Assembly: GCF_000004075.3 (NCBI RefSeq)
Contig: NC_026660.2
Location: 30,941,498 to 31,005,497 of the forward strand
DNA from: Cucumis sativus
Lineage: Eukaryota; Streptophyta; Magnoliopsida; Cucurbitales; Cucurbitaceae
Length of the DNA: 64,000 bases
Direction of reading: 5' to 3'
The stretch's first letter is position 1, and each line of letters opens with the position of its first letter. The notes beneath the pieces are model-generated. The model searched no databases. It had not been told where the DNA came from and worked only from the letters and a program-made list of their open reading frames with translations. Of the stretch, positions 24,613 through 38,100 are shown in pieces. Made by a program: the position numbers and the translations under genes.

Positions 24613-25640
24613 AAAATATCCTATAATAATACATAAAAAATGTCAGAATTTTAAGATTTTGTGTTTTGAAAAGAAAATCGTTAATTGTACTGTGAAGGGT
24701 AGAAATTTGCTACCTCTGATTGTGTATAATCACATCGTTAATTGGAACGTGTTATCAGTTGAGCATATAATCACATCGTGTTACCATACATTTGTTTTCC
24801 AAATAGAAATAAGAATGAAGACTGATTTTAGTCCGTTAAAAATACTTTTAAAACATAGTTATAGTACTCTTCGTTAATAATATATATACTTTTTAAATTT
24901 TAAATTTCTTTTAGTTCAACGAGCCGAGATTACAGTATCTTAACTTGTTAATTCTATGATTATATTGACACTCAATTGGTGATCATTCTAAAACAATAAA
25001 GTTATCGCCGACCAAGAAAAAGAAAGGGAAGATACAGAATAAAAAGAAGAAAAGAAAACGAGACGAAAGAGCGGTGTGTTGCGTACTGTGTGGCATAAAT
25101 CAAAGTGAAAGGAATAAGGTTTAGAGGCAAAAGAAAAAAGGAAAAAGATTACAGAATTGTTGAAGAATGAAACATAAAGTAGATATCCTTTGGTAGCGGC
25201 CCAAAATTAAATATCGCAAATTCTGAGGGAATCAAATTCTATGCCAATGGTTGAGGCTAAACGGTAATTGCACTTTTTTTAGAAAAATAATATTACGATA
25301 CAGAAGACCATAATTTTGGAATCAATCATTAACAAAGGACATTGTATATATATGTATATTTATGATGTCAATGTCAACTAAAATCAAGTTGGGAATGCGT
25401 AAAAACATCTGAAAAGCCATACCCTTAATTCCTGACTTGCGATTACAAGTAGAAGATATGCTTTTTCGTATCTATTTTATAAATTATACCATACCCTTAA
25501 TTCCTACTACTTTTCTGCTTCTCTTTCTCGGATATTTCCTTCCTTTAGAATTTTCTTTTTGAAATTCGAACTGATCGGCCAAAACTTGAAGTCGATGGTG
25601 TGTCAAGTCCTTTTTCTCTCAATTTAACAAGAATAAAAGA

Positions 25641-25660
25641 ATATATATATATATATATAT
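25641..25660. repeat. (AT)10 microsatellite
   Basis: Ten perfect AT units in intergenic DNA. Confidence 0.9.
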
Positions 25661-26804
25661 TAATCCCACATAATGGTGAATGCTAAAGTTGAGCTCCATG
25701 GTTTTCTTTTTACTCATTCACATTCTTAGCTTTTTGCTTTAGAACAAATTGATCCCACATGCAAAGCTAATTTGTGAATGCTACAAAATACGATTATGAT
25801 GTTTTAGCTATTCCTTCTTTTTCTTCTTTTCTAAAATTTACTCCTACATATGAAGAATATTAGTTTAGCTTAGAATTAAGTTTATAAATGCAATTTTGTC
25901 AAAGAAAAAAAAAAGGAAAAAGAAAATCTCCACTTTTTTATAAATGTTCTTTTGGCCGAGGTTACCATATGACAAAAATTACATTTATGAGATAAAAATG
26001 ATATGAAAAGTTGAAAATGGTTATTATCTCAAGGTTTTTAATATAAAAATTTGATGTTTAGAGAAGACAAATTACATGTCAATATCATTAAGTTATGCTT
26101 ACCATGAGATAACTTGAAATACTACTTGACTAATTATATTCCAAACACACAAGATCTAGACACATCTTTTTTGAATTCCAATGAGGAGAACATCACTTCT
26201 ACAAAGGCCATGGTTGATTATGCATGACATTATCGATTGCTCAACGAAAAAGTGTTGAAAAGCTATACAAGTCACTCAATTAAAAAATATGTGGTACATG
26301 GAAAATTGAATTCATCTTATAAAGCACTTGTAACTCAAACAATATTCAAATTCCACATAATATTCAAGACAAAGAACATCATAAGTGGGAAAAAGTTGTA
26401 CACGAGGAAATTAAAGCTCTTTAAAGTATTCACAACACTTCCTTCCAGAAAGAATGCTGTCGGCTGGTTGAGAGATCAGAATTTCACTATGGGAGCTTTC
26501 AGTATTTCACAGACATGAATAGGTAATGTTTGTTTAGCTATGGGAGCTTTCATTTTGAAGGCAACAAACATCTCGATCCTATATGGTCTAATGTACTCAT
26601 GTAATACACTATGGGGGCTCATTACCCTTTTTATTCATACATATAATATTCATATTCAATGTCGCACAGGAAACATTAGGCAAACAACTAGTATCATCTT
26701 ACTTGCTTCATATTTGGCTACTATAATATATACTATATAAACAAAATCCCATATCATAATAATGTTCATAATCTTATTGTATAATAATTAGTAATCTTAC
26801 GTAT

Positions 26805-28883
26805 TCAAACTACTGCTTCCGCTACAGAGGCAACCTTCCCCAGAACCTTGACTTTATCTCCCACTTTTATGATTTTCCCCTTCCCTTCAGCTGCTATGTT
26901 CTTCCAAACCAAATTCTGGCCAAAGAAAATCTGGCAAATCATACCAAAAAAAAAAGGTGAAAAGATCTTTATTGTGAAATATTTTCCCAAAAGAATATAT
27001 ACACACACGTATCCCTGTTTCAGATTTAGTTCTTACTTTTCCCTTTTGTTTATGGTTTGGACGCAGGACAGTATCTGATCTCATTTTCTTTAGAGTTTCA
27101 TTCAGCTCAGGTCCTGCAATTCCAGTCTCCTGGTTTATTGAAGGTAACTGAAAACAAAAGAGCAACTTCTTCAAATGCCAATTTTGTGCGAAGTGAAAAC
27201 AGTTGAAAGCAATACATGACGCCTTGCCAGTGTAAAAAAGGAAAAAAGAAATGCAAAGAGCTCTATGTTTGTGATAATAGTTAGCTCAATGATACTGATA
27301 TCGCATACCTTCTGACCTACACACTCCTTTTCCTTAAAATGTCTTCTTAAGTAGAACTTTAAGGGTGGAGAAATTTGGACCTAAGACCTCTTGTCCTCGG
27401 AAACATATAAATGCCAATTAAGCTAAGCTTATGTTGGCAACCTACATACTCCTCCCTTGTGCAAAACTATATTTCCTCAAACTCGTAACTTCCTATCCTG
27501 ATAGTTCTTTATTATCCTTCTCATGGATATGCATGGCCACGATAAGCAGAAATTCCCCCAAAACTAAGTACATGTAGGGTGAGTAAATAGAGTTTCTTTC
27601 TTTCTTTCTATTTACCGCTGCTTTTATCGACTATTCGGAATTTGTTATGGAAAACTAACAAAGAGTCCCAGAACAGATATAATAGTTAGACAATGCAATT
27701 CAATACCTTGCAACGGGCACATAGCCTAACACCCTGAAATATGAACTTGTCTATTTCGATCTCAGTCCACAAATCCTCAGAGAATGGTTCGCAGCCATCA
27801 ACAAGAATGCTAATTTAAGGACAATAAATTAATCATATATCAGGTAATTCTGTTGCATCCTTAAGGAGACAGCTTAAGAAATAGGATCATAAGGGATCCA
27901 TACTATTAATTAAAGAAAAGGTGGGTCATACTTAGGTCTAAAGCGATTAATTGATACGGGTTCTTTGAGAACTTTATTCAAAGCATCCAAAGATCCCTGC
28001 AGCAGAAGTTGGAGTTAGAAACACGGTGAAAAAGGAAATGATAATTGAAGTTCCAACTGCGTCAATAGCTTTTAAACCTGAGATATCAACATGTAGGGGA
28101 ACTCATCCGAAAACATGATTTGATGTCCAGGACCATAATTGGGATCTACTTTCCTTGTTTGTGAAGCTGCAGAAGACAGAGGAAGATTTGACAAGTATAT
28201 ATACAGTAAAAGAAAAGCAAAGGTATGGATTATTTTAATAGGCTATGCGGAATCGTTCCGTTAACACAAGAGAAGAGGATTATTTAGTACAATATTGAAA
28301 TAGAGACCTGGATTAAAGCGAACCAAACGACTGGGTTTTCCAAGATAATCTGAAAACCACTTTGATGGAGCATCTCCCTCATCGAGTGCAGAGCCAGACC
28401 ATTCCCAGACAGAGACACCGTCAGCATTATACGGAGGTTGAGTAAGGGGAACCTTTAAGACATCCATCCCAGGAGCTTTAATGACTGCCAAAAAGAGAAA
28501 AGGGGTTTAGCTAGAAAGAACGAAAATTAAAAGAAAGTTAATTAAGAAAGAAAGAGAGAAATGGAAAGTATATAGCAACCGAGAAAAGAGGATTTAGAAG
28601 GGCTCCAGTCATCAAAGAAAGCTTCGTTTGGGAGGTCGACCTGGACGAGAGCAAGCTTAGGCTCGACTCTCTGAGTGTAAGCCCTTCCTTTAGAGTTGAC
28701 AACCAACCATTGACGGTCCCATCGAAATCCTGGGAATCAAAACAATGAGGAAATATATATGAAGGAAGAAAAGAGAAATGAAAGGCAGTAGTAGTTACCA
28801 GTAGGGGTAAGAGGTGCTTGGGGAACTGAAATACCGCGACATGATTTGATTGGGTAAATGAAGATTGCAGACACAGCCGCCAT
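26805..28883 (-). CDS. MOSC-domain protein, mARC-like molybdenum enzyme
   Basis: Eight minus-strand exons join in frame to 301 residues: 28883-28799, 28729-28580, 28484-28308, 28166-28078, 27996-27932, 27809-27707, 27147-27037 and 26930-26805. The protein opens directly into the MOSC N-terminal beta-barrel domain (IFIYPIKSCRG, then FRWDRQWLVV). The MOSC core follows, with SINRFRPNILVDG and the molybdenum-cofactor loop VRLCARCKLP, in which Cys222 is the expected Mo ligand. It ends with KIFFGQNLVW. mARC enzymes reduce N-hydroxylated compounds with cytochrome b5 and its reductase, usually on the mitochondrial outer membrane. No long N-terminal anchor is visible, so localisation is open. All key residues look intact. 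Confidence 0.92.
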
Positions 28884-30195
28884 ATATGATATAGCAACCA
28901 AAGAATTGTAACACAAGAAGAACGTACGATGATTATTGATGATTGATGATGGATGATTGTTTCCACAGCCCCCTTACGCCTTTCGCTTCTTCCCAGCGCC
29001 GTACGCTAAACTTCCCGAAACAATGATACAACCAAACCGAACCAACTAGGATATATTTATCTAACTATTTAACTGCTGCATCAGCATCAGCATCAGCATC
29101 TGCATCTGCATCTGCATCAGCATCTGCATCTATCAGTCAAATCGTTCCTTTATTTATTTTGCTTTCTTTTTTTGGATTGGAAAGATATTATGAACAAAAA
29201 GACACAATATCCTCTCGCCTTTTCTGTCATTTTATTCACACATGTTTGCTTTTACACCTTATTTTATCTTTTCAATTTTACATAACTTTTTAAGCAAAAG
29301 AGCGCTTTTACTAAACAAAGCTGTCCGTCAACTTTTGTATAATTTTACAACAAAATACATGCTTTAACCTTAATTGACACCTCACCGATGCAAAACAATT
29401 AAAATAAATGTCGTACAAGAAATTGTCCAAATATTAGACATTATTTTTCTCAATAGAAACAATGTATCATTAACTCTTTTTTTTTTTTATCACTAACCCA
29501 TCTTAATTCTTCTATGAAGATTGTTTCTTTTTGGTCAAAACTTTTTAGTCATTAGAATTAAGTATAAATTGACCCATACTATTGACTAACGGAAACTGTC
29601 CAGAAATTTTTAACTGAAACGTTAATGTTTGTTAATAAATAAATGAAACCCTCTCCTCTCCTCTCCCTTCTTCTTTTTCGCATCAGCGGTCCTCTCCAGT
29701 GGCGGCTCGTCCTCAAAATAGCAATCCGTTTAACAAAATTCTCAGGCTTTCTCAACGACCGACCAACGTTGAAAGACAATGTACAAATGAACTCGGGAAA
29801 AAAAAAAAAGAGCTATGGCATAACTATTAATTTATATAATATGGAATAAAACCGCATGAAACTCCCATGAGCTTAGGGTTTGATCAAGTTCCAAGACGCG
29901 GAAAAAAGATAACACATAAACATTTCATTTCATTTCTATAAACAGTAGAACATAAGTAACCTGCAACAATTTTCATAGAAAGAGGGGAACACAACCTAAG
30001 TTGGCATTCTTATAATGTGGAAGACAATAAAATTGCAGCAAGAATATAGCAATTGCTCAAATACTGCTCATTTCTGGAATGGGCTACATAATTTAGAATT
30101 GGCCGAAATAGATGACAAAAACTCTACAGCCTAGACGGTTATATAGTTTCGAGGGCATTCTCCGGGAGTTTATAAGGTGTAAATATTTACAGAGG
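28884..30195. other. Intergenic region, mARC-like promoter side
   Basis: Holds the mARC-like upstream region with a hexamer repeat at 29077-29135 and AT-rich spacer. The open stretches at 29579-29849 overlap on both strands and show no family features. The right part is the 3' flank of the FRS4-like gene. Confidence 0.5.
29077..29135. repeat. (GCATCA/GCATCT)n hexamer repeat
   Basis: About nine tandem hexamers alternating GCATCA and GCATCT lie about 200 bp upstream of the mARC-like start codon. Confidence 0.9.
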
Positions 30196-33100
30196 TCAAC
30201 GAGGAAGACGATTCTCATGCAAATGTGAAGAAGACATGCTATGAAACTGAAGCAGTGTTGGTACCATGTTATGCAATTGCGTCGGTGATATTCCACTCAA
30301 TTGGATTGGCCGCATATCACTCAACTCCTGCCACAAGAACAGAAAGAATCAACCATACTTAAATGGATCAATAACATACATTCGCAATCTCAAATAATAA
30401 TAATAATAAATTGAAGTCGGTAGAATGCATAGATATATTACTCGTTGCACTATGGTTATCTTGCGAAATCATTCCAGATGGATATCAATTAATTATACAT
30501 CTGAAAAACCAAAATTTTGATGAATTTTTTTCTTTCCTCGGTTTTCTCAACCGGCAATGCCTGTCTAGAGTGTCCTCACGTAACAATCAGAACTATTTGG
30601 CTCAAGTTGGTTCATGTCAGTCGATATCAAACTTCTAGAGTATAAGATAGACGAAAGCACAAAAAGAGACTAGGCTAAACCAACCAAAAAGTGCCACCGA
30701 AAAAGAGAATTTTGCAAAAGAAAAGAAGGGTGGTGCCTAGCTGATGAACATCAAAGAAAGAGGAGAATCAGTAAACAAAGTACAAAAGGAACCCAAAGGT
30801 TACTGGAAGGAGTGCCAGACCATATTTCTCCCCAAATTTGTCCATTCTCCTAAATCAACTTATTTACCTCTAAACCAAATACTGTAAAACAGTGAAGAGT
30901 CCCAAAATGAGTCACTTCCAATATACCATACCTACATGGTTTAATAAGCTATTTAATTCAGTACCTACGATAAACTTCAAATCGTTTCTCTTCCAGGAAG
31001 CAGAAGGTAACACTAAAGTTAATTTCTTCGTACTGATAGACTACTGATTATTAAGATTCGAGAGTATATAACATCAATGCCACAAAAATAGTACAACCTT
31101 GAACCAAGGAGAAAACCAATTATTCAGCATACAAGAAACATAGGGAAAAATGGGTATATAAATGAAGAAATAGGACAAACACAACCTAGACAGTAGACAG
31201 GCTGATTTGTCAAATACTTTCCGGATTCAGACATCAGAGTAGAGACAGGGTAAATCAAGATTTTGCAGATTTTCCTTGCACTGTTCAACAGTCTAAGCCT
31301 AATCATTTTTCTACCTCGTCTAAGTTAATAAAGTCAAATTTGGCAATATCAATGCTTTCATTTTCTCGATTTGTGTGTGTCATCCTTGCACAGATGTCAT
31401 GCTAATCTTCTCCATTCCATTCCAATTTTATCAGATGTCCAGGAACCTTTCAATGCTTTAAAAAACAAACAAACAAACAAACTTTATCAAGAAAACCAAA
31501 CTTCCAGTCCACGTTTTTTTTCTAAGAACTTCCAATCCACGTCATCACAATAATATTCATCATTGTTCTGACACTCATGCTATTTCTGCGCCCACTTCAT
31601 GCCTGACCATAAAAACCTTTCAGTTCTACAATATTAAAATGCAACCCTTCCAAGACAGAATATTTAACATGATTTTTATTTTCAGAAAAATTCTAATGGC
31701 AATCAAAACCTGTTTTTGAAAATAACTTCTGAAAGCATTACAGCTTACCATTTGATTGAAATCATCCCGGGATCCAGCATTTGTAGCAAATGGTTGAGAT
31801 ACCTGGTATGAATATGAAAAGCCAATTAAAATGAATCCCCGGTGTACAGCAAGAAATGCATCAAAACTAAGAAAATTGAATCAACATATAAAACATACAA
31901 TGATCACCTTCCCATTTTTGTTGCTTTCATTGACTTCAGGTTCATTGCTCGACCCTGCCAAGTTAGGAATCTTTTTAGCATTAATCACCTTAAGATCAGG
32001 AGCATTATCAACAGCTAAGTTGTTGTTGTTGCATTGGTTATCCTCAATACCAAAAACAAGCATTGTTGAGGTGTCAGACCTCACATCAGTTTCTGCAGAA
32101 CTGCTCCTACTCACAGTTGCACATTGTTTCAAAGCTTCGTTAATTGCAGAAAGTGCAATGTCATAACTCTCCTGAGACAAAGACCCTTCTTCTCCCAATA
32201 TTATAGCTCTTCGACAAAGATCATTAAAACGACGGACCTTATATTGCACTTCATCCAACTTTTCATTGATTGGATTTCTGCTCATAGCAGTGTTGGTCCA
32301 ACGCTGCAATATATACTTGGATGGTATACTGAAAACGCCAGACATTTGGAGGACAATAATGGCATGTCTACAGAGAAAACCTTTATATTCAAATGAACGG
32401 CAGGAGCAATATATATCTGAATTTGAGTGACTGCATTCAACAACATAATTCTGACCGTCTTCAAAGTCTTTGACATTGTAAGTCGCAATAGTTTCGTCTT
32501 CAGTTTCTTTCTTCAGATGGCACGCAGCAGCTCCCAAAACCTCCATTTGAAATTTTTTAAAGATTTCGTAAGTATATACCAGTGACATTTGTTTCTCAAA
32601 CGGAGATGGAGACTTCAACTCCGGAGTTTCGTGCCAAGCATCAAAATTTGCCTTTGCTTCTTCCTCATATCGCTCCTCAAGGATGTCTCTGTATCGATCT
32701 ATAAACTCCTTCAAGGATGTTTCAATCTGAACATATTTGTCAAAAGAAGAGTTCAAACTCTCCATTCGTGAAGATGTGCATAAGCCAGCAAAAGAAACAT
32801 CTTCTGCAAAAGCAGGGACCCAATAAGCACGATCATCATACAAATGTTGCATCCACTCAACTTCTCTAAGATTAAATTTATCGAGCAACTTCTGCCACCT
32901 CTTCTCAAACTCTTCCTTGGTCCACGACTTAAAAACACACTTCTTGAACTTCTCCATAAAATTCTCGTGCCACATGCTTAAAAACTCGAGCTCTTTAGGA
33001 ATCTTTTCCAAAATATACCACAGAGAAAAGTAGTGACGTGTTCCAGGAAGAACTGCCTCAATGACTGCTTTCATAGAGGTATTTTGGTCAGTGAGTATCA

Positions 33101-33965
33101 CCTTTGGAGATCGCTCTCCCATTGCTATATACCATGTTTGCATTAACCACAGATATGTATAAAGTGTGTCATCAGCAATCAGTGCACAACCAAGTAGAGT
33201 ATGTTGAATGTGATGGTTCACTCCTATAAAAAGGACTAACGGAAGCTTATACTTGTTTGTGAAATACGTGGTGTCAAATGAAACCACATCTCCAAAGTGT
33301 GCATAGTCTTCCATACCTTTGCCGTCAACCCAGAACACATTGCGCAACTGGTGCTCTTCATTCATATCAACTGCATAAAAGAATTTTGGATTTTCTTGCT
33401 GCATATGCATAAAAAGTTCAAGCAGAATATGTGCGTCCCCTGATTCTAGAGCCAAGGTGCGACCCTTATCGTGTTGGTTTCTCACAAAGTTTTCTAAACA
33501 ATCAACATTCTGATAAGCACTGAACAGTTTTGAGATGGCAGCTGAATTCTTCCGTTTCCGTATTTTAACGTCGTTTTTGAGAGGATCAATATTTCGGTGG
33601 CTTCTAAAAAGATGAACTTGAGAGGGTAAAAGGTCGTGGTTATGATCTTTTACAAAACTATAAACATACCATTTCCCATTATGTTTTCTCTTGACGTGCA
33701 TGCTGGCTTTACAACCAATTTTGGGGGAAGGACGTGGGTTGATAGCATCATCAGACTGCTGCTTATTGCCATATCTCATACATGAAAACTTTGCATCAAT
33801 AAATTCCTTGGATGCCCTAGAACGACGGCTGCTTAATTTGGAAGTTCCAAAGCCCATAGACTTGGCGTAGTCTCTATAGAACGAATATGCATGTTCGTGA
33901 GAATCAAACTCCATGCCAAGGCATGGCTCTAGGAAAGAATTGGGGATGATGGAATTGGAATTCAT
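30196..33965 (-). CDS. FRS4: FAR1-RELATED SEQUENCE 4 (FRS4)-like transcription factor
   Basis: Three minus-strand exons, 33965-31908, 31802-31749 and 30327-30196, join in frame to 747 residues. Residues about 20-120 form the FAR1 zinc-binding DNA-binding domain (AKSMGFG, IDAKFSCMRYG, CKASMHVKRK, HNHDLLP). Residues about 225-405 are a MULE-transposase-derived domain with acidic positions at Asp231 (SFDTTY), Asp293 (LTDQN) and Glu402 (MESLNS). A SWIM zinc finger is at about 518-536 (YCSCRSFEYKGFLCRHA). FAR1/FHY3 relatives are transposase-derived nuclear regulators in light signalling. The match is closest to Arabidopsis FRS4 as I remember it. The usual CLWH word of the MULE domain reads SLWY here. 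The ATG at 33965 is preferred; an in-frame ATG-less extension runs upstream to about 34040. Confidence 0.92.
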
Positions 33966-35137
33966 TGCTGAGGAAGGAAAATTGAAATGGACAAGAAAAT
34001 GAGGATGAAATTCAGGTCTGAAGGTAATAATAATTGTCAAACAAGGTCCCGTAAATGAAGTGGAGGGTCACCATGAATAGAGAAGAAAGAAATTTGGGTG
34101 TGAGAGTGAGTGGTCGCATTGATAAAACGAGGAAGAAAGAGAAAGAGATGAGGAAGAAGGAGGAAATGAGAGAAAAGGGAAAAAGAAAGAAATACGAAAA
34201 CCTGGTACGAAAAAGGAGAGTTGGAGGAAGTAGAAGAAGGAGAAGTGGGAGATGGGGATTTGGAGGAGAAGAAGGGAAAGAAATCAAACCCGAAAATCAT
34301 GGAGGAATTCATAGGGATTGGGCTCTTCATCAGTCTCCTTGCTCTCTCTTGCTTCCTTCATTCATCGCTCGCTATTCCCTACTTCTCACCTCACCTCCTC
34401 CTCCTCCTCCTCCTCCTCCATCCTTTATAACTTCAACGGCAAATATTATATGAATTTTTTTTTTCTTTTTTTTTTCTTTTTAGGTACAAGGTGGTTGCAC
34501 ACTTGCATTAGATTTTATACTTTCAATTTTGATGAAAGTTACCCTACAAACTCTTATTTAATGTTTATTTTATTCTGGACGTTCGACTCTCAAAATCTAT
34601 GATAGGTAACATATAAAAAATAAAAGTGCCTACACTAAAAAAGACCTAAAATACCAATTACCAAGTATGGGAACTAATAATTTATGATTGGTTGTACAAA
34701 ATCAAATATACTCCTACGAAGTGAAACCCAGATGATCATGCAATGTTTCATCATATGTTGGATAAAAATTCATAAATCCCCCTTTGTATATTCCTTGTAG
34801 CTTTTGGACTACATAAATGCGTTCAATTTGGAGGCTTTATTAATCTACAATCACATCCTCAGCCAACTGTATCAATTTGTACAAGAAAGAGAGTGTCATG
34901 AATCATGATCTGAAGAAAAATGTTCCAAACGTAAATTAAGTCGACAAGCCAAGGTACCCAATACAAGTACCAGAATTATGATATTACAAGAGCCCAATTC
35001 ACAATCGATTTATGTATGTATCAAGTATTATCCGGTATGCTGATCTATGCTCCATCCTCCCCTCTCTGCATTTGCTTTGTCTTGTCTTTGTTGAATACCA
35101 GTTACTTCATTCTCCCTTCTTCTCATGTCTTACCAAG
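33966..35137. other. FRS4-like promoter/leader and intergenic region
   Basis: From 34100 to 34300 the plus strand is almost all A/G, so the FRS4-like transcript would have a long CU-rich leader. Two overlapping minus-strand open stretches (34037-34330 and 34012-34287) could be upstream ORFs if the leader reaches that far. A (CTC)n triplet repeat lies at 34393-34421. No gene is recognised at 34450-35137, which includes the 3' flank of the sorting-receptor gene. Confidence 0.5.
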
Positions 35138-38100
35138 TTAAACTGCCCCTTGCCTCAGCGTTTCAGTTTCACTGTGGGATTCAACCTTATTCTGGCTGTC
35201 CAGTGGCATGTACTGCGACATGATTGACATAATCTCCGAATCCATGTAAGACTGTGACAAACACATTATTTTAAGGTTTAGTTCAGTTAACACACGAAAT
35301 AAATTAAATTCCTTTAAATTCTATAACCCAATGTAATGAACAATGCGGTGAGTCGGTGTTATTATATACCCGCAGCCTATATTTGTAGAACATGTAACCA
35401 GCTAATCCCCCTCCAACAACCACTGCCAGCACCAGAAAGACGAGAAACGATCCAACTTTTGATCCACTTTTTTCTGAAGAAGTCAACAACATTTTACATT
35501 AGTGTGAATTGAATTGAATGGTCAACTCAACAGCAAATATCACGTTCAAGGGTCATTCATTCCTATATCCTGCTTCCATAGTTTTAAATTAGGAAAGGAT
35601 GTCAGACTTACCGATACAAGTATCTTGGTCCTTCATGTATACTTGGTTACCACTACACTTACAGTGATACCCACCCCAAGTGTTCGTGCAGCTACAACCT
35701 TCACACTGACAAGCAAGACGCTCCTTGCATTCATCAACATCTGCTTTTAGCATTGCACGATCATGGTCATTAATAAAATAAACCTTCATAACACTCACTC
35801 TACACCACTCTCAAAAAAACTCAAGTAACTTTACAGTGAGTGGTTTTAGGGCCAACCTTCGCAGTTTTGGCCATCGCCTCTGAATCCAGATGGACACTTG
35901 CAACCACTTATATCTGAATTCTAGTTTGTGTATAAACATAAAATGAAATTGTAAGGTTAGTTAATAGTCGTATAACTGGGAAGGCGAAAAAAAAGTATTG
36001 TATGATAGAAACAGCACTGAACTGAGCAAGCTGTGGCAGTTAATTCATTTTTAGTTTCTGACCAGCAACCACCATTGTTAATGGTACACCTTGCAGGTCC
36101 ATATGCTGTTAAAATAAGCAACAAATGACTTGATTTAAAATAAGGAAACTCGAAAGTCCTTTACCAAAAAAAAATTGTCGTTCCATAAAAAATAATAAAA
36201 ATAAAACATAAGAAAAAAGTAACACAATTAAGATCTAACACAATATTCCATCGGTGTCATTCAATTGTAGAGAGAACTTTCGTTTGTGGAACAACAAGAC
36301 ATAACAGGTTTACCTTCACAAGTAGTGTAACCATCTCCTTTATACTGAACACCATTAACGACAGGGCACTCACAAACTCGTCCTCTAAATGTGTCCTGAT
36401 CAAATCAATAACTAACCATTAATTTAAGATGAAACCGCAAACCTCAGAATAAAATGGTTAAAAAATATTCAACTTTCCAAAAATAGAAACTGGAGAAAAG
36501 TTAGAAAATAGCCTAAAATGCACAGAAAAGTTAATTTTGTACCTTGCATGCGGTTATGTTCTGTTGTAGGAGCTGCCAACAGCCACCATTCCTTTCGAGG
36601 CATTCATCAGTTTGAATATCTGATTAGAAATGACATCAGAACAATTTTAAAAGACAAAAACATTAACATCTCAAGCTGAAGGTGGCCATCACAATCTTGC
36701 ACAAGAAATTGAGCATATATTACAACCTGAAGTTAAGCAAATGGGAGGCTCCTCAGTTTCCTTAAATCCTGAACAGATGGCCTTCAGCACAGCAGTTCTG
36801 TCCAGTTTCCCTTCAACCCCAAATGGTTTCGACGAAGAGGAGAAAACTTAGAATCTTCACATAGATCATATAAATATTAAAATAACTGGTCACCCACTAC
36901 CTCGATACTGAACTTCATTAATAACTAATGTGGGTAAGATTGTCACATCACCCCGAGCCCCATGGCCAATCTGAAATCGGGAGTTAGAGTCTACTATTAG
37001 CAAGTATTTAAGTTGAGGCAGTACGATCATCAATCTTTGAGGCAGTACGATGATTGTTTTCAGAAAAGCAAGCTAAGAAGTATAATGATCACCTGCATTT
37101 CTTGCTCAATTTTTAGCACCTTATTCTCCACATCAGCTTCAGGGTCGCCCATGCAATCATTGATCTTGTCAACTGGAAGGTCTGCATCAGTGCAAATAGA
37201 GAGAATCAGGAGTTGTTTAGGTGTATTTGTTCTTAATAATTGCGTTGATAATCGTGATAAAGTTGAAAGGAGGATTGAGTTGAATTAAGATTGCTTACTG
37301 AGAGACTTCATGACATCCTCAGCACATTGCTTGGTGTATCTTTTGTCCTTCAAGGAGCATCTAACGTGAAAATCTGTAACAAAATCCCACCAAACCCAGG
37401 AGCGGTTGGTCTCGTTGGAAACTCGATGCACACAAAGCTGTCTGAGATTTTCATAGACAATGTCTTTGCCTTCATAGCCAACTCCAAAATCTTGCTCTGG
37501 GTCTGGAGCACAATATCTGCCGTGGTTAATGCACTGTGACTTGCATTGGCTGCTAAATCTGAAGGCCTCAGGGCAATACCAAGTGATGTAGTGTGGTGTG
37601 AACTGAGTGTAACCTCCTTTCTCCAGAATTTGAGCATGACCCTTAAAACTTTTGACAAAATCCATTTGCTCATTACATCGAGTGCCACATTCGTCATTGC
37701 TGTTGGTCCAAAATTCATACTCCACTCGGTTGTCTGGATGGGGAACCGACTCTCTCCAATCTAATCTGATCACAACATCTTCAGCATTCCTCACTGCTTC
37801 CTTTAGGGTTGTGCCCAGTGATTTCTCTATGAAAGCAGATGGAATTCGTATCTTTTCAACGTAAGCATCTGCTTCGGTGCTGTCTTCAGGTAAATCCATG
37901 GTTATTAGAGACTCGTCGATACTATCCATTACTAAAACTACAGCCGCTCCCGCCTGTTGAGCGTTCCATACTTTCAATGCAAAGTAGCAATCTGATAATT
38001 GAAGAGAAAGTTGAAATCGTGAGAACACACCATGCATTGTGCTTTTGAGATTGAAATCTTCAATCAGAACATAAGTCACATACACAAAATTTTATAAATG

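Larger units (their letters stand above)
24137..26804. other. Intergenic region upstream of PP2-like and downstream of mARC-like genes
   Basis: Very AT-rich. Apart from the PP2 TATA box, a SINE-like remnant (24535-24612) and an (AT)10 repeat (25641-25660), no gene is recognisable. An open stretch at 26237-26518 (plus) has no family features and is probably chance. Confidence 0.5.

Noticed and set aside
26237-26740. Two plus-strand open frames in the PP2/mARC intergenic region
   Set aside because: AT-rich composition and no conserved words; probably chance.
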